Source: Desulfosarcina ovata subsp. ovata
Lineage (GTDB): Bacteria > Desulfobacterota > Desulfobacteria > Desulfobacterales > Desulfosarcinaceae
Direction of reading: 5' to 3'
NCBI RefSeq assembly: GCF_009689005.1
Contig: NZ_AP021879.1
Coordinates: forward strand, 62,001-126,000
DNA: 64,000 bases
Shown here piece after piece: positions 1 to 8,245 of the stretch. The position numbers and the translations under genes were made by a program. A model generated the notes under the pieces. It was not told where the DNA came from. It did no database searches and worked only from the letters and a program-made list of their open reading frames with translations. Position 1 is the first letter of the stretch; each line of letters opens with the position of its first letter.

Positions 1-2
1 CC

Positions 3-341
3 TTCAAGGGGCCAGACGGTGCGGTTAACAATCAGGTCCAGCAACTGCTCGAGGCAATGATCACAGCGGGCAAACCCATTGGCGCCCTGTGCATCGCCCC
101 GGCCACCGTGGGCATGGCCCTCAAGGAAAAAAAGCCCTTGCTGACCGTGGGCAGCGAGGAGGGCGTGATCGGCGCCATGGCCGCCATCGGTGTCCGGCAC
201 CAGCTCTGCACGGTGGATGACATCGCCGTTGACGAGACCCATAAAATCGTCACCACGCCCGCATACATGCTCGGTCCCGGCATCAAGGACGTCGCAGCCG
301 GCATTGAAAAACTGGTTAAAAAAGTGATCGCCTTGGCATAG
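3..341 (+). CDS. elbB: ElbB, DJ-1/PfpI superfamily glyoxalase-like protein (3' part)
   Basis: The 5' end lies outside the window; about 112 C-terminal codons are present. The reading frame shows the ElbB signature: AGKPIGALCIAPA, with the nucleophilic-elbow cysteine, followed by VDDIAVDETHKIVTTPAYML. ElbB belongs to the DJ-1/PfpI (class I glutamine amidotransferase-like) superfamily. The E. coli protein has weak glyoxalase activity and was linked to isoprenoid synthesis, but its role in this organism is unknown. It is a cytoplasmic protein. It ends 152 bp before the kinase-like gene on the same strand, and I see no obvious hairpin terminator between them. Confidence 0.9.
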   Translation, partial: FKGPDGAVNNQVQQLLEAMITAGKPIGALCIAPATVGMALKEKKPLLTVGSEEGVIGAMAAIGVRHQLCTVDDIAVDETHKIVTTPAYMLGPGIKDVAAGIEKLVKKVIALA

Positions 342-493
342 ACCGGACCGGAGGAGGCATACAGAACCAGGGTGCCATTCAATATAGCATTCAAGATAAT
401 GTTTTTGGGTTGCGTTATTGGTCGTCGCATTATGGGTTATACAGCCTCCCCTCAAGGCCTTGCCAATGACATTATCTTAAACTAAGGTGCGTT

Positions 494-2305
494 ATGATCC
501 ACAGGCCAATGCCTTCGTCAATCCCGACGCCCGCTGATGAAATCAACCGGATCGTTCCCGGTGAACCGGCGCGCCCCCTTATCGACGCGGAAAAACTGTT
601 TCGCCGGTTGCCGATGCTGGCACTCACGGAGGGAGAAAACGCCGTCGACCTGATCGCTTATGAAGTGTTGAATCTGCTGATGACCGGCGTTCAGGCCGAC
701 ATCGGCCAGATCAACCTGCTGCCCAAGGGCGGCCGGGTGGAAAAAGTGTGTATCGTCAAGGATGGCGTCCCCTGGTTGAGAAAAGAGATGAAACTGCATT
801 TGCTGGATCCCACCCAGGGGTTTACCGGAACGGTAATGGAGACGGGCAGACCGCTGGTTACCAGGGACATCTGGGCGACCCCGCCACCAGGCCGGCGCAA
901 CCCGTTTTTGGATCTTTTCCCCTCCATGGATCCCCATTACGTGGCCGCCATTAAAGAACCCGTGTCCAGCACCATGATCATGCCCATCAAACGGGGCAAC
1001 GACGTTTTCTGCACCATAGAATTGAGCCGCTATCGCGGGAAAACGGCGTTCGGCCACATCGAGAAACAGCCCGTTGAGGAATTCGTCAGCCGCTACGGGT
1101 CGCTGATCATGGACTATATCCTGGACATCAAAAACCGCACGGCCATTCGCATCGCCCATCAGAAGCTCAATATTATGGCCCGACTGATCGCCTCAAACGC
1201 GAGGGTAGACTATACCGATGCCGTAACTCCGTATCGATCTCTTTCTTCAGCGGATTTGGGATTTGCCTTTTTTCGGCGAGGAGGCCGTAACAGTTCCACC
1301 GAACTTACTCTGGTGGCATGGCAGGGAGATGAGGTCCAGGAAGTCTATTTCCCTGACTTTATTCCTTCATCCGATAGCATCCTTTCCGACAGTTCGGACA
1401 TTTCGTATCCTTTTGAAGGTCAAGCACGGGATCGAAGAATGTTGCGATTTCGGGATCGGGTTAAGAACTACACGGGGGTCAAGAAAAAAGAACAGCGATT
1501 TTTGTTGGACTGTATCGATAAAATTGGCTCATATGTCATTTACCCCCTGCATATACTCAATCAGGACTTGGGTGCCATCTATCTGGCTTCCCATCGAATT
1601 CAGTTTTGGAACTACCTGCACATGAACCCGTTCCTTTCGCTTTATAACTCTCTTTTGAAATCTTTTTTGCTGAACGAAAGGGCGACGCATCACTTATCTG
1701 AAATCAGTTTGCGTATTCACAATCCGGGATTTTACTGCTTCGGGGCCTTGAAAGCGGCATTGGCCAAGAAGTATCCAGAAATCCTTTTGGATAAAGAGGT
1801 GACCCATTCACTTTACAGCCTTGAGTCTCTCTTATCCGAACTTCATGATCAAGTCGATATCTTAAAGTTTCGTACTAAAAATATCCATCTACCTACCTGG
1901 ATAAGGGCTTTTTTCAGTCAAAAAATGGCTCATTATCCTGAGTTGGATATCAACCTAAAAAGTAAAAACGCCATAGCTGCCAATTGTATCACCCGGACGA
2001 GTTATGAGCAGCTTGAAACCATTTTTGAGAATCTGTTTGCCAATAGTCAACGGGCCATCCAGACCCGGAAGAATTTGGAATCCTCCATAATCGGTCAGAT
2101 TACTATTACAATTTGGAAGAAAAAAGACCAAATTGCGATCATTTTGCAAGACAACGGCCTTCCCTATAAGATGGTATCTGGACGGGGGCAACCACAGGTA
2201 AAAAGAATTATCAAAGATCTTGGCGGCAATTTTAGAAAATACCAAAATCCGTATCGCTTGTACCTTTCTTTTCCTTTCTTTGAGTCTAACCAAAAGGGGG
2301 ATTAA
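494..2305 (+). CDS. GAF-domain, histidine-kinase-like sensor with degenerate ATPase
   Basis: This is a 603-residue soluble protein with no obvious membrane segment. Residues of roughly 50-215 resemble a GAF domain. The C-terminal 100 residues resemble a HATPase domain: an N-box-like ENLFANSQRAIQ near residue 512, then DNG near 553, GRGQP near 563, and KRIIKDLGG, the usual end of the fold. The G1 and G2 boxes (normally DxGxG and GxGxG) are altered, and I see no standard H-box; the closest stretch is EISLRIHNPGF. It is therefore either a divergent kinase or an inactive sensor partner. ATG 494 follows AAGGTG. The receiver-like gene starts 2 bp after the stop, so the two are surely cotranscribed. 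Ligand and output are not visible. Confidence 0.7.
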   Translation: MIHRPMPSSIPTPADEINRIVPGEPARPLIDAEKLFRRLPMLALTEGENAVDLIAYEVLNLLMTGVQADIGQINLLPKGGRVEKVCIVKDGVPWLRKEMKLHLLDPTQGFTGTVMETGRPLVTRDIWATPPPGRRNPFLDLFPSMDPHYVAAIKEPVSSTMIMPIKRGNDVFCTIELSRYRGKTAFGHIEKQPVEEFVSRYGSLIMDYILDIKNRTAIRIAHQKLNIMARLIASNARVDYTDAVTPYRSLSSADLGFAFFRRGGRNSSTELTLVAWQGDEVQEVYFPDFIPSSDSILSDSSDISYPFEGQARDRRMLRFRDRVKNYTGVKKKEQRFLLDCIDKIGSYVIYPLHILNQDLGAIYLASHRIQFWNYLHMNPFLSLYNSLLKSFLLNERATHHLSEISLRIHNPGFYCFGALKAALAKKYPEILLDKEVTHSLYSLESLLSELHDQVDILKFRTKNIHLPTWIRAFFSQKMAHYPELDINLKSKNAIAANCITRTSYEQLETIFENLFANSQRAIQTRKNLESSIIGQITITIWKKKDQIAIILQDNGLPYKMVSGRGQPQVKRIIKDLGGNFRKYQNPYRLYLSFPFFESNQKGD

Positions 2306-2307
2306 TT

Positions 2308-2796
2308 ATGGATGTAAAAATTTTATTTTTTGATGACATTTTCAGCGAGTTATTTAGAAAAGTACATGATGAGAATGAATTGGTCTGGGATGACAACTGG
2401 GTTGCTTCACTTGAAAAGGCGCTTGTGGACCCGAATAACAGGCTGGGAGTGACCTTCACGCTTATTAAAACAGGCGAAATTGAAGCCTGGAAAAAGATTG
2501 TTGAAAAAGAACAACCCGATATTGTTATCATGGATTATTATTGGCCTGAACACGCCCTGAAAAAATATGGGGATCGGAAAAAAGGAGGAGAAATCAGTCT
2601 TGAAACTTTGTCGCAAATGCGAAAAGCATTTCCCAACTTACCCATGATTTCCTATACGATAAAGCCCGATCAACAGACGATGGAGGCGGCCTATAATAAC
2701 GGGGTGACCTTATTTATGGAGAAGGTGGCGATGGCAGTACCGGAGGTCCACAACACTTTAAAATATATAATCATTTATATGATGCGATCAAAATGA
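2308..2796 (+). CDS. Single-domain response-regulator-like receiver protein
   Basis: This 162-residue protein has the receiver-domain landmarks: an acidic pair at D9-D10 after a hydrophobic first strand (KILFFDD), the likely phospho-acceptor D76 in DIVIMDYYW, S115/T117 in PMISYT, and K139 in LFMEK. There is no output domain. A 40-residue insertion between the acidic pair and the phospho-acceptor strand makes it longer than a standard receiver of about 120 residues. It starts 2 bp after the kinase-like gene, so it is its likely partner. It could work as a phospho-relay or by protein-protein contact. It is AT-richer than the genes around it. Confidence 0.75.
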   Translation: MDVKILFFDDIFSELFRKVHDENELVWDDNWVASLEKALVDPNNRLGVTFTLIKTGEIEAWKKIVEKEQPDIVIMDYYWPEHALKKYGDRKKGGEISLETLSQMRKAFPNLPMISYTIKPDQQTMEAAYNNGVTLFMEKVAMAVPEVHNTLKYIIIYMMRSK

Positions 2797-3089
2797 TCCT
2801 TTGAAATTTTGCCAAAAAATGAGCAAATAAGATCCCGATTGCGATACAGAAGATAAACTGTCACAACAATACGACTGTTTCTGTTTTATTTACTTGAGAG
2901 TACAAAGTTCTTTGACCGGCCAAGACTGGCTCGGACGGAATGAATCCGACTTTAACAAGTGGCTCCGAACTATAATATGGCTTCGAAGCGAAGGGGCATT
3001 CAGGAGACATTTTGTAACTTAATAGTATTTAAAAAGCACGGATCAATTTAAGACCCCAAACCCGGAAAGCTTTAAATATGTTTTATCAC
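2797..3089. other. Intergenic stretch between convergent genes
   Basis: This gap lies between the receiver gene and the convergently transcribed carboxylase gene. I see no supported gene in it and no strong hairpin with a T tract. Confidence 0.5.
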
Positions 3090-4655
3090 CTAACATCTCA
3101 TACCACGTTTTTTGGGCCCCAGATTGTCCTTTTCAATCTGGTAGGCCATTTCAACCCACTCGCAAAGCAGCGGTCGGGTCTCCACCGGGTCGATGATATC
3201 CTCGATGCCGAATGCCTCTGCGGTTCTGAAGGGTGAGGCCACGGCACGATAGGTGTCCTGTAGTTTTTCAAGATATTCCCGAGGATTGTCGGCCGCCTCG
3301 ATTTCTCTTCGGTGGGCCGCATAAACGCCCCCCTCAACCGGGATATTGCCCCATACTGCCGAGGGCCAGGCATACCGCCAACTCAATCGGAGCCCGCTTT
3401 TCTGTGCCCCACCGGCCACCCCAAAACATTTGCGGATATAGATCACCGCCATAGGGATGGTGGCCTGGATCATCGCGAAACTGGCCCGAACACCCTTGCG
3501 GATGGTTCCTTGGAGTTCGCTTTGGGAACCGATGGTAAATCCGGGTTGATCGGGAAAATTGACGATGGGAAGGTGAAAGGTGTCGCACATGTCAATGAAA
3601 CGCTGAAATTTTTCAGCCACATCATAATTGAAGGACCCTCCCAAAAATCGGGGATCGTTGGCCAGTACGCCGACGGGATACCCGTTCAGGCGTGCCAGTG
3701 CGGTAATCTGGGAGCGCCCCTGATATTTTCCGATTTCAAAAATCGAGTCCCTGTCCAATACCAGGCGCAGCAGTTCGCGAATGTTATAGGGTTTGCGTTT
3801 GTTTCGGGGAATGATTGACCGCAGATCCGGTTCCCGGCGGTTGGGAACATCATACCGATCCCCATGGCGAGCGGGCATTTCCCATACGTTGGAAGGGAGA
3901 TAGGACAGAAACCGTTTCACCTGATTCAGGGCGTCTCGCTCGTCGACCGCATCGTTGTCCACCACGCCGGTCTGGCGTGTGTGCAGCAGGTACCCGCCCA
4001 ACTCCTCTTTGGTGAGATCTTCTCCAAAGGCGGATTTGACCAAAGGCGGGCCGCCTACGAAAACATGGCACATATTTCTGACCATCACCGAGAAATGGCT
4101 TTGTACCATGTAAAGGGCTCCCAGCCCCGCCACGGAGCCGAACCCGGCGGACACCACCGGAACTTCGGACATCACCTCCACCCGGTCCTGCGCACACTCG
4201 TCGCCGGAACTGGGGAGCTCGGTGTAGCCGATCTCGAGGATTTCTTTGATCGACCCGCCGGCACCTTCCACCAGGCGCACCATGGGCAGTTTCAGGGAGC
4301 GGGCCATCTTAACGAAATAGGCGCCCTTGCTTTTATACATCCGGCCCACCGATGCCCCTTTGACGGTAAAGTCATCCCCATGAACGGCAACCCTGCGCCC
4401 ATCGATTTTCGCGACACCCATGACAAACGGGCAGGGCACCAGGCTTTTGAGTGCATGCGGGTCGTGGTTGTCGTAGGTGGGCACACCGGCCAGAAGCCCC
4501 CTTTCCAGAAAGGTCTCCTGGTCGCAGAGGATGTCAATGCGCTCTCGTACAGTCATTTTCCCGTGTGCGTGCTGTTTGGCGATATTTTTTTCGCCTCCCA
4601 GTCCATGGGCGAGTTGTTTTCTCTTGGCCAGTTCATCAAGCTCTTTGCGCCACAT
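3090..4655 (-). CDS. Acyl-CoA carboxylase carboxyltransferase (beta) subunit
   Basis: The protein is 521 residues, the normal size for a biotin-dependent carboxyltransferase of the propionyl-CoA/methylcrotonyl-CoA carboxylase beta family (two crotonase-like halves). Family hallmarks are KMTVRERIDILCD near the N-terminus, VEGAGGSIKEILEIG and the glycine-rich GFGSVAGLGALY in the N-half, and LANDPRFLGGSFN, FPDQPGFTIG and RKCFGVAGGAQ in the C-half. It transfers a carboxyl group between carboxybiotin and an acyl-CoA. No biotin carboxylase, biotin carrier or sodium-pump subunit lies next to it. Whether it acts as propionyl-CoA carboxylase, as transcarboxylase 12S subunit or in acyl-CoA breakdown cannot be told here. 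It is a single-gene unit on the minus strand. Confidence 0.88.
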   Translation of the reverse strand: MWRKELDELAKRKQLAHGLGGEKNIAKQHAHGKMTVRERIDILCDQETFLERGLLAGVPTYDNHDPHALKSLVPCPFVMGVAKIDGRRVAVHGDDFTVKGASVGRMYKSKGAYFVKMARSLKLPMVRLVEGAGGSIKEILEIGYTELPSSGDECAQDRVEVMSEVPVVSAGFGSVAGLGALYMVQSHFSVMVRNMCHVFVGGPPLVKSAFGEDLTKEELGGYLLHTRQTGVVDNDAVDERDALNQVKRFLSYLPSNVWEMPARHGDRYDVPNRREPDLRSIIPRNKRKPYNIRELLRLVLDRDSIFEIGKYQGRSQITALARLNGYPVGVLANDPRFLGGSFNYDVAEKFQRFIDMCDTFHLPIVNFPDQPGFTIGSQSELQGTIRKGVRASFAMIQATIPMAVIYIRKCFGVAGGAQKSGLRLSWRYAWPSAVWGNIPVEGGVYAAHRREIEAADNPREYLEKLQDTYRAVASPFRTAEAFGIEDIIDPVETRPLLCEWVEMAYQIEKDNLGPKKRGMRC

Positions 4656-4842
4656 GTTGTTTGCCTCTTTCTTGGTGTTTTCCGTTCAGAATCCGGTATC
4701 AATATACTGATATTGAGCAAATGTCTATAAAAGGGAGGCGGTCAACACCAAAAAATAGAACCGGTAAGCAGATCATTGACGTACAGCAGCGCCAAATGGT
4801 GTTGAGCCTGAAGGTGGCCGAAGCCCGGGCACCTATCAGGCC

Positions 4843-4980
4843 ATGCCCTCGGGCAAATCCTTTGGCCTGGTCAACGATTTCGAGCGCATTCTATTGATGA
4901 TCGACGAGGCCCACCGTACCCAGGGATCGGATCTGGAGGATAACATCTTCGAGGCCTTCCCCATTATGATCGAGAACGCA
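4843..4980 (+). pseudogene. HsdR (type I restriction motor subunit) fragment
   Basis: The frame encodes LVNDFERILLMIDEAHRTQG followed by SDLEDNIFEAFP. This matches the motor-domain DEAH box and the following segment of type I restriction HsdR proteins. Only about 45 codons are recognisable. No upstream or downstream helicase motifs, methylase or specificity subunit are seen, and the frame then runs into hairpin sequence. It is a decayed remnant and not a working gene. Confidence 0.6.
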
Positions 4981-4990
4981 GAGACGCAGA

Positions 4991-5031
4991 GAAAAATACC
5001 ACAGGCAGAACGGATTTCCGTTCTGCCTGTG
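4991..5031 (-). terminator. Hairpin terminator for minus-strand transcription
   Basis: A near-perfect 14 bp inverted repeat (5000-5013 with 5018-5031, core CACAGGCAGAACGG) is followed on the minus strand by a short T tract (TATTTTT). It lies downstream of the PEP-CTERM gene, beyond the palindromic element, and could end that transcript. Confidence 0.55.
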
Positions 5032-5062
5032 AAAAAAACTACCCAATGGGTGCGAGATTGAT

Positions 5063-5223
5063 TAGGCGATTTCTGTCAAAGAATATACCCGCCTGCTTGT
5101 CTTTTCATCCGTCTTCTGCGTTGGGCTTTTCCACACATAGTCCCACTATGCGTAAAAAAGCCCGCCTTGAATACGAATGAATATCCTGCGCATCCTGGTA
5201 TATTCTTTTCCGCCAATCGCCTT
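5063..5223. repeat. Palindromic (REP/MITE-like) element
   Basis: This stretch of about 160 bp is built as nested inverted repeats. The outer arms pair AGGCGATT (5064-5071) with AATCGCCT (5215-5222) and AAGAATATACC (5079-5089) with GGTATATTCTT (5197-5207). The inner arms pair 5123-5141 with 5145-5163 around CACATAGT/ACTATGCG. There is no coding content. It touches the stop codon of the PEP-CTERM gene. Its shape is that of a small non-autonomous repeat, but no second copy was noticed in the window and no target duplication is clear. Confidence 0.55.
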
Positions 5224-5815
5224 ATTTCTTGAATTTTTTACGGCTGAGGCCGGCCAGACCGACCAGACCGGTGCCCAGCAATAGCATGGTTGCGGGTTCG
5301 GGAACTGGAGCAACACCACCTACTATGGCGACGTGAGATATGGCACCACCATCATCAGTATTCCAGAAATTTAAAAGTACGATGTCATCTTCTCCGTTCC
5401 AAGATGATATATCGAAAATATACCATGTTGGAGTATGGTTACCATCTTTGACGATAAGGTACAAAGGATACTCACTTATAGTATCACCACTCTCGTAACT
5501 TATTGTTGCATCATTAGGATCATTCGTACCATCCTCATAATCGGTATCGTAGGATGAGGCATATGTACCAGATTCGCCATCATCAAAATCATCCTTGTAC
5601 AAAAGCGTTAAATCACCTTCATACCCAACTATTTCCTCTACATCATCTGCATCCGGGTTATTGGGATTGCTCCCAGTCCAATAATTAATGTCAGAAGATG
5701 TCAACGCATCTAGATTTTCTGCATCAATTGTGAGGGCCTCTGCATTGGGCGTTAAACCCGCAAATAATAACATGCAAAAAGATAAAAAAAATATTGGCTT
5801 AAATACTTTTACCAT
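5222..5815 (-). CDS. PEP-CTERM sorted secreted protein
   Basis: The precursor is 197 residues with an N-terminal signal peptide (hydrophobic residues of about 5-22, cleavage near NAEA). The acidic Asp/Gly/Asn-rich body ends in a textbook PEP-CTERM tail: VPEPATMLLLGTGLVGLAGL then a basic RKKFKK end. PEP-CTERM proteins are cut and handled by a membrane exosortase in exopolysaccharide-producing Gram-negative bacteria. No exosortase gene is in this window. The start follows an AAAGGAG ribosome site. Upstream is a sigma-54-type promoter. The body resembles no enzyme I recognise; a matrix or surface role is inferred. Confidence 0.88.
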   Translation of the reverse strand: MVKVFKPIFFLSFCMLLFAGLTPNAEALTIDAENLDALTSSDINYWTGSNPNNPDADDVEEIVGYEGDLTLLYKDDFDDGESGTYASSYDTDYEDGTNDPNDATISYESGDTISEYPLYLIVKDGNHTPTWYIFDISSWNGEDDIVLLNFWNTDDGGAISHVAIVGGVAPVPEPATMLLLGTGLVGLAGLSRKKFKK

Positions 5816-5863
5816 GATTTGTCTCCTTTTCTATTATAGACGCCATATTTGTTTTATAGTTAT

Positions 5864-5880
5864 CAGCATCGTTTATGCCA
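5864..5880 (-). promoter_or_regulatory. Sigma-54 (-24/-12) promoter of the PEP-CTERM gene
   Basis: On the minus strand the sequence reads TGGCATAAACGATGCTG, with GG and GC at the 11-base spacing of sigma-54 promoters. The expected start is about 38 bases before the ATG. The core TGGCATnnnnGATGCT is shared with the pilA promoter at 19479. Confidence 0.7.
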
Positions 5881-6391
5881 TGATTCGTTAAATATTTTAT
5901 AATATATAATTACAGTATGTTATGAGATTTTTTTTTTAAAAAAATAAGACTGGGTATTACTTTTTTTACATAAAAAATATGGGGTTTTTTAAACAGTTGG
6001 GAAAAATGTAGAATATAAAGGGAGGTAGAAATCAGCTTAATGAAACCGGCCCGTCACCATCCGGGAGGTTTTATGGCGAATCATCGAAAACGTCGACAGC
6101 TGGTTCTGAGTCCTTCTTCTCTGCCGTTTTGTCGTCTCCGCTTTAAACATCTTCGCTTATGGAGTCGGATAAATCCTGGGACAATGCTTCTTGACCATCA
6201 CCCTCTAACCCATCCTCCACACCTCACAACCGAGGCATAGTCAAACAAGATGAATTCGTAAAAGCAATCCCGGGCAAATGTCACCAAAACCGTTTTGGAT
6301 TCAGGCGGTCACTGCTTAACTACCGTAAATGGTTTCGAGGCAGCATCAATCTAAACGCTTGATAGCTTAAAGAAAATACAATATAGAGATA
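5881..6391. other. AT-rich intergenic region
   Basis: About 500 bp lies between the divergent PEP-CTERM and Sat-ApsK genes. The left half (5890-6010) is very AT-rich with long A and T runs, suitable for promoter or activator sites. The right half holds a possible short reading frame, listed separately. I see no clear sigma-70 promoter for the Sat-ApsK gene. Confidence 0.5.
6073..6240 (+). CDS. Possible small protein, 55 residues, unknown
   Basis: This ORF begins at an ATG with a strong, well-spaced ribosome site (GGGAGGTTTT). It encodes a basic, Arg/His/Leu-rich peptide starting MANHRKRRQLVLSPSSL. No domain, signal peptide or convincing membrane segment is recognised. Apart from the ribosome site, nothing supports it as a real gene, and the composition could be chance. 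Confidence 0.25.
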   Translation: MANHRKRRQLVLSPSSLPFCRLRFKHLRLWSRINPGTMLLDHHPLTHPPHLTTEA

Positions 6392-8176
6392 GTGGCTGAA
6401 CGAATACTCACGCCCACAATCTTCACGGACTCTTCTGAAAGGCAACGCATTTTTATGACTCATGCAGATTTGCGTGGTGAAAACTACCACGGCGGTAACT
6501 ACGTTAACCTGTTGGTGGACCCGGAGCGGTCGGCTCTGCTCAAGAAGATTTCCACCGATTTGATCAGTATTACGTTGGATGATGGCCAGCTGTGCGATTT
6601 CGAATTGCTTACCACAGGCGCATTTTCACCATTGACCGGTTTTATGAACCGCAGCAATTACGAATCTGTTCTGGACCGAACCAAACTGCAGGATGGAACC
6701 ATTTGGCCGGTGCCCATCTGCCTCGATATATCCGAGACGGTTGCCCGTCCACTCGAGGCCGGTCAGTCGATCGTTATTCGGGACCCGGAGGGATTCCTGC
6801 TCGCCATCATGCATGTGGAAGACATCTGGAAGCCGGACAAGGAAAAAGAGGCCAAACTGCTCTATGGGACCACGAATCGGGCCCACCCCGGTGTTGCCCA
6901 CCTGTTGCGCAATACCGGTGAATTTTATGTGGGCGGTGCGCTGGAAGTGTTGAACCTGCCTCTGCATTTCGATTTCAAGCAGTTGCGCATGACGCCACCG
7001 GAGGTTCGCAGCCTTTATAAAAAACTGGGCTGGAACCGGATTGTCGGGTTTCACACGACAAATACGATTCACCGGCCCGAGTTCGAAATGGCCATCCGCG
7101 CCATGCAAAAAAGCCGGGCCAACCTGCTTCTGCTGCCAGGGGTGGGGATGTCCGGCCCGGGGGATTTTGACTATTACACCCGGGTGCGCTGCTACCGCCA
7201 TGCCGTGGGCTATTTCCCGCCGGAATCGGCGATCATGAGCCTTTTGCCCATATTTACACGCCTGGCCGGACCTCGTGATGCTCTGCTGCAATGCATCGTG
7301 GGCAAAAACTATGGCTGCACCCACTTTATTATCGGACACCAGCATGCGGATCCGGGTGGACAAAATGGTGCCGGCCCATTTTATGACAGTGACGAAACCC
7401 AGTCGTTTGTTAAGAACCTGGCCGAATCCGTTGGCATCCGTGTGGTCCCGTTCAATGAGTTGGTATACCTGCCGTTTGAAGATGAATTTTCCCCCAAAGA
7501 TGAAGTGACCGAAGGCGCGGAGAGCATTTCGCTGTCCAGCCTGGATATTCGCGATCGCATCCGCAGCGGCAGAAAAATACCCCGCTGGGCCACTTTCCCG
7601 GAGGTGGTCGGTGAACTGAAAAAGGCCTATCCGCCACCTGCAAAACAGGGTTTTGCGGTTTTTTTTACCGGTCTTTCCGGAGCCGGAAAGTCGACGATCG
7701 CCCGGGTGCTTTACGCCAAGATGCTGGAAATCGGAAAGCGTCCGGTGACCCTGTTAGATGGCGACATTGTCCGCCAGAACCTTTCCAACGAACTTTCCTT
7801 TTCCAAGGAGCACCGGGATATCAATGTCCGGCGCATCGGTTTTGTAGCTAGTGAAATCACCAAAAATCGGGGGGTTGCCATTTGTGCGCCCATTGCGCCC
7901 TATGCTGCCACGCGTGCCGAGATCCGCGCCAGTATCGAGGCGGTTGGCGGTTTTATCGAAGTCCATGTGGCGACGCCGCTGGACGTATGCGAAAAACGTG
8001 ACCGAAAAGGGATGTACGCCAAAGCCAGGGCCGGTCTCATTAAAGGATACACCGGAATCGATGATCCCTATGAAATTCCTGAATCGCCGGAAGTCCGGAT
8101 CGATACAAGCGGGAAGTCCCCGGACGAGGCGGCCCAGGAGATTTTAATTTATCTGGGGCAGAGACGGTTCATATGA
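6392..8176 (+). CDS. ATP sulfurylase-APS kinase fusion with altered sulfurylase motifs
   Basis: This 594-residue cytoplasmic protein has an N-terminal PUA-like and ATP sulfurylase part (about 30-400) and a C-terminal APS kinase (about 418-594). The kinase has Walker A GLSGAGKST at 427-435 and DGD at 457-459. The fold normally makes APS from ATP and sulfate, then PAPS. The sulfurylase active-site loop, usually QTRNPxHRAHE, reads HTTNTIHRPEF at 221-231, losing the catalytic arginine and the second histidine. The second motif, usually GRDHAGPG, reads GHQHADPGG at 315-323. The sulfurylase half may be inactive or changed in specificity. The GTG at 6392 is weak; ATG 6455, 12 bases after GAAAGG, is a good alternative start. 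The neighbour galE suggests sulfated glycan metabolism. Confidence 0.8.
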   Translation: MAERILTPTIFTDSSERQRIFMTHADLRGENYHGGNYVNLLVDPERSALLKKISTDLISITLDDGQLCDFELLTTGAFSPLTGFMNRSNYESVLDRTKLQDGTIWPVPICLDISETVARPLEAGQSIVIRDPEGFLLAIMHVEDIWKPDKEKEAKLLYGTTNRAHPGVAHLLRNTGEFYVGGALEVLNLPLHFDFKQLRMTPPEVRSLYKKLGWNRIVGFHTTNTIHRPEFEMAIRAMQKSRANLLLLPGVGMSGPGDFDYYTRVRCYRHAVGYFPPESAIMSLLPIFTRLAGPRDALLQCIVGKNYGCTHFIIGHQHADPGGQNGAGPFYDSDETQSFVKNLAESVGIRVVPFNELVYLPFEDEFSPKDEVTEGAESISLSSLDIRDRIRSGRKIPRWATFPEVVGELKKAYPPPAKQGFAVFFTGLSGAGKSTIARVLYAKMLEIGKRPVTLLDGDIVRQNLSNELSFSKEHRDINVRRIGFVASEITKNRGVAICAPIAPYAATRAEIRASIEAVGGFIEVHVATPLDVCEKRDRKGMYAKARAGLIKGYTGIDDPYEIPESPEVRIDTSGKSPDEAAQEILIYLGQRRFI

Positions 8177-8245
8177 ATACGCAATAGGGGGTAGGATGAA
8201 GGTTGACTCTATACTCTATAAGGTATTTAGGCGATTGGCGAAAAA

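Noticed and set aside
3864..4730. Long plus-strand frame (288 codons) opposite the carboxylase gene
   Set aside because: It is antisense to a clear carboxyltransferase and has no domain or ribosome site. It is a shadow frame of GC-biased coding DNA.
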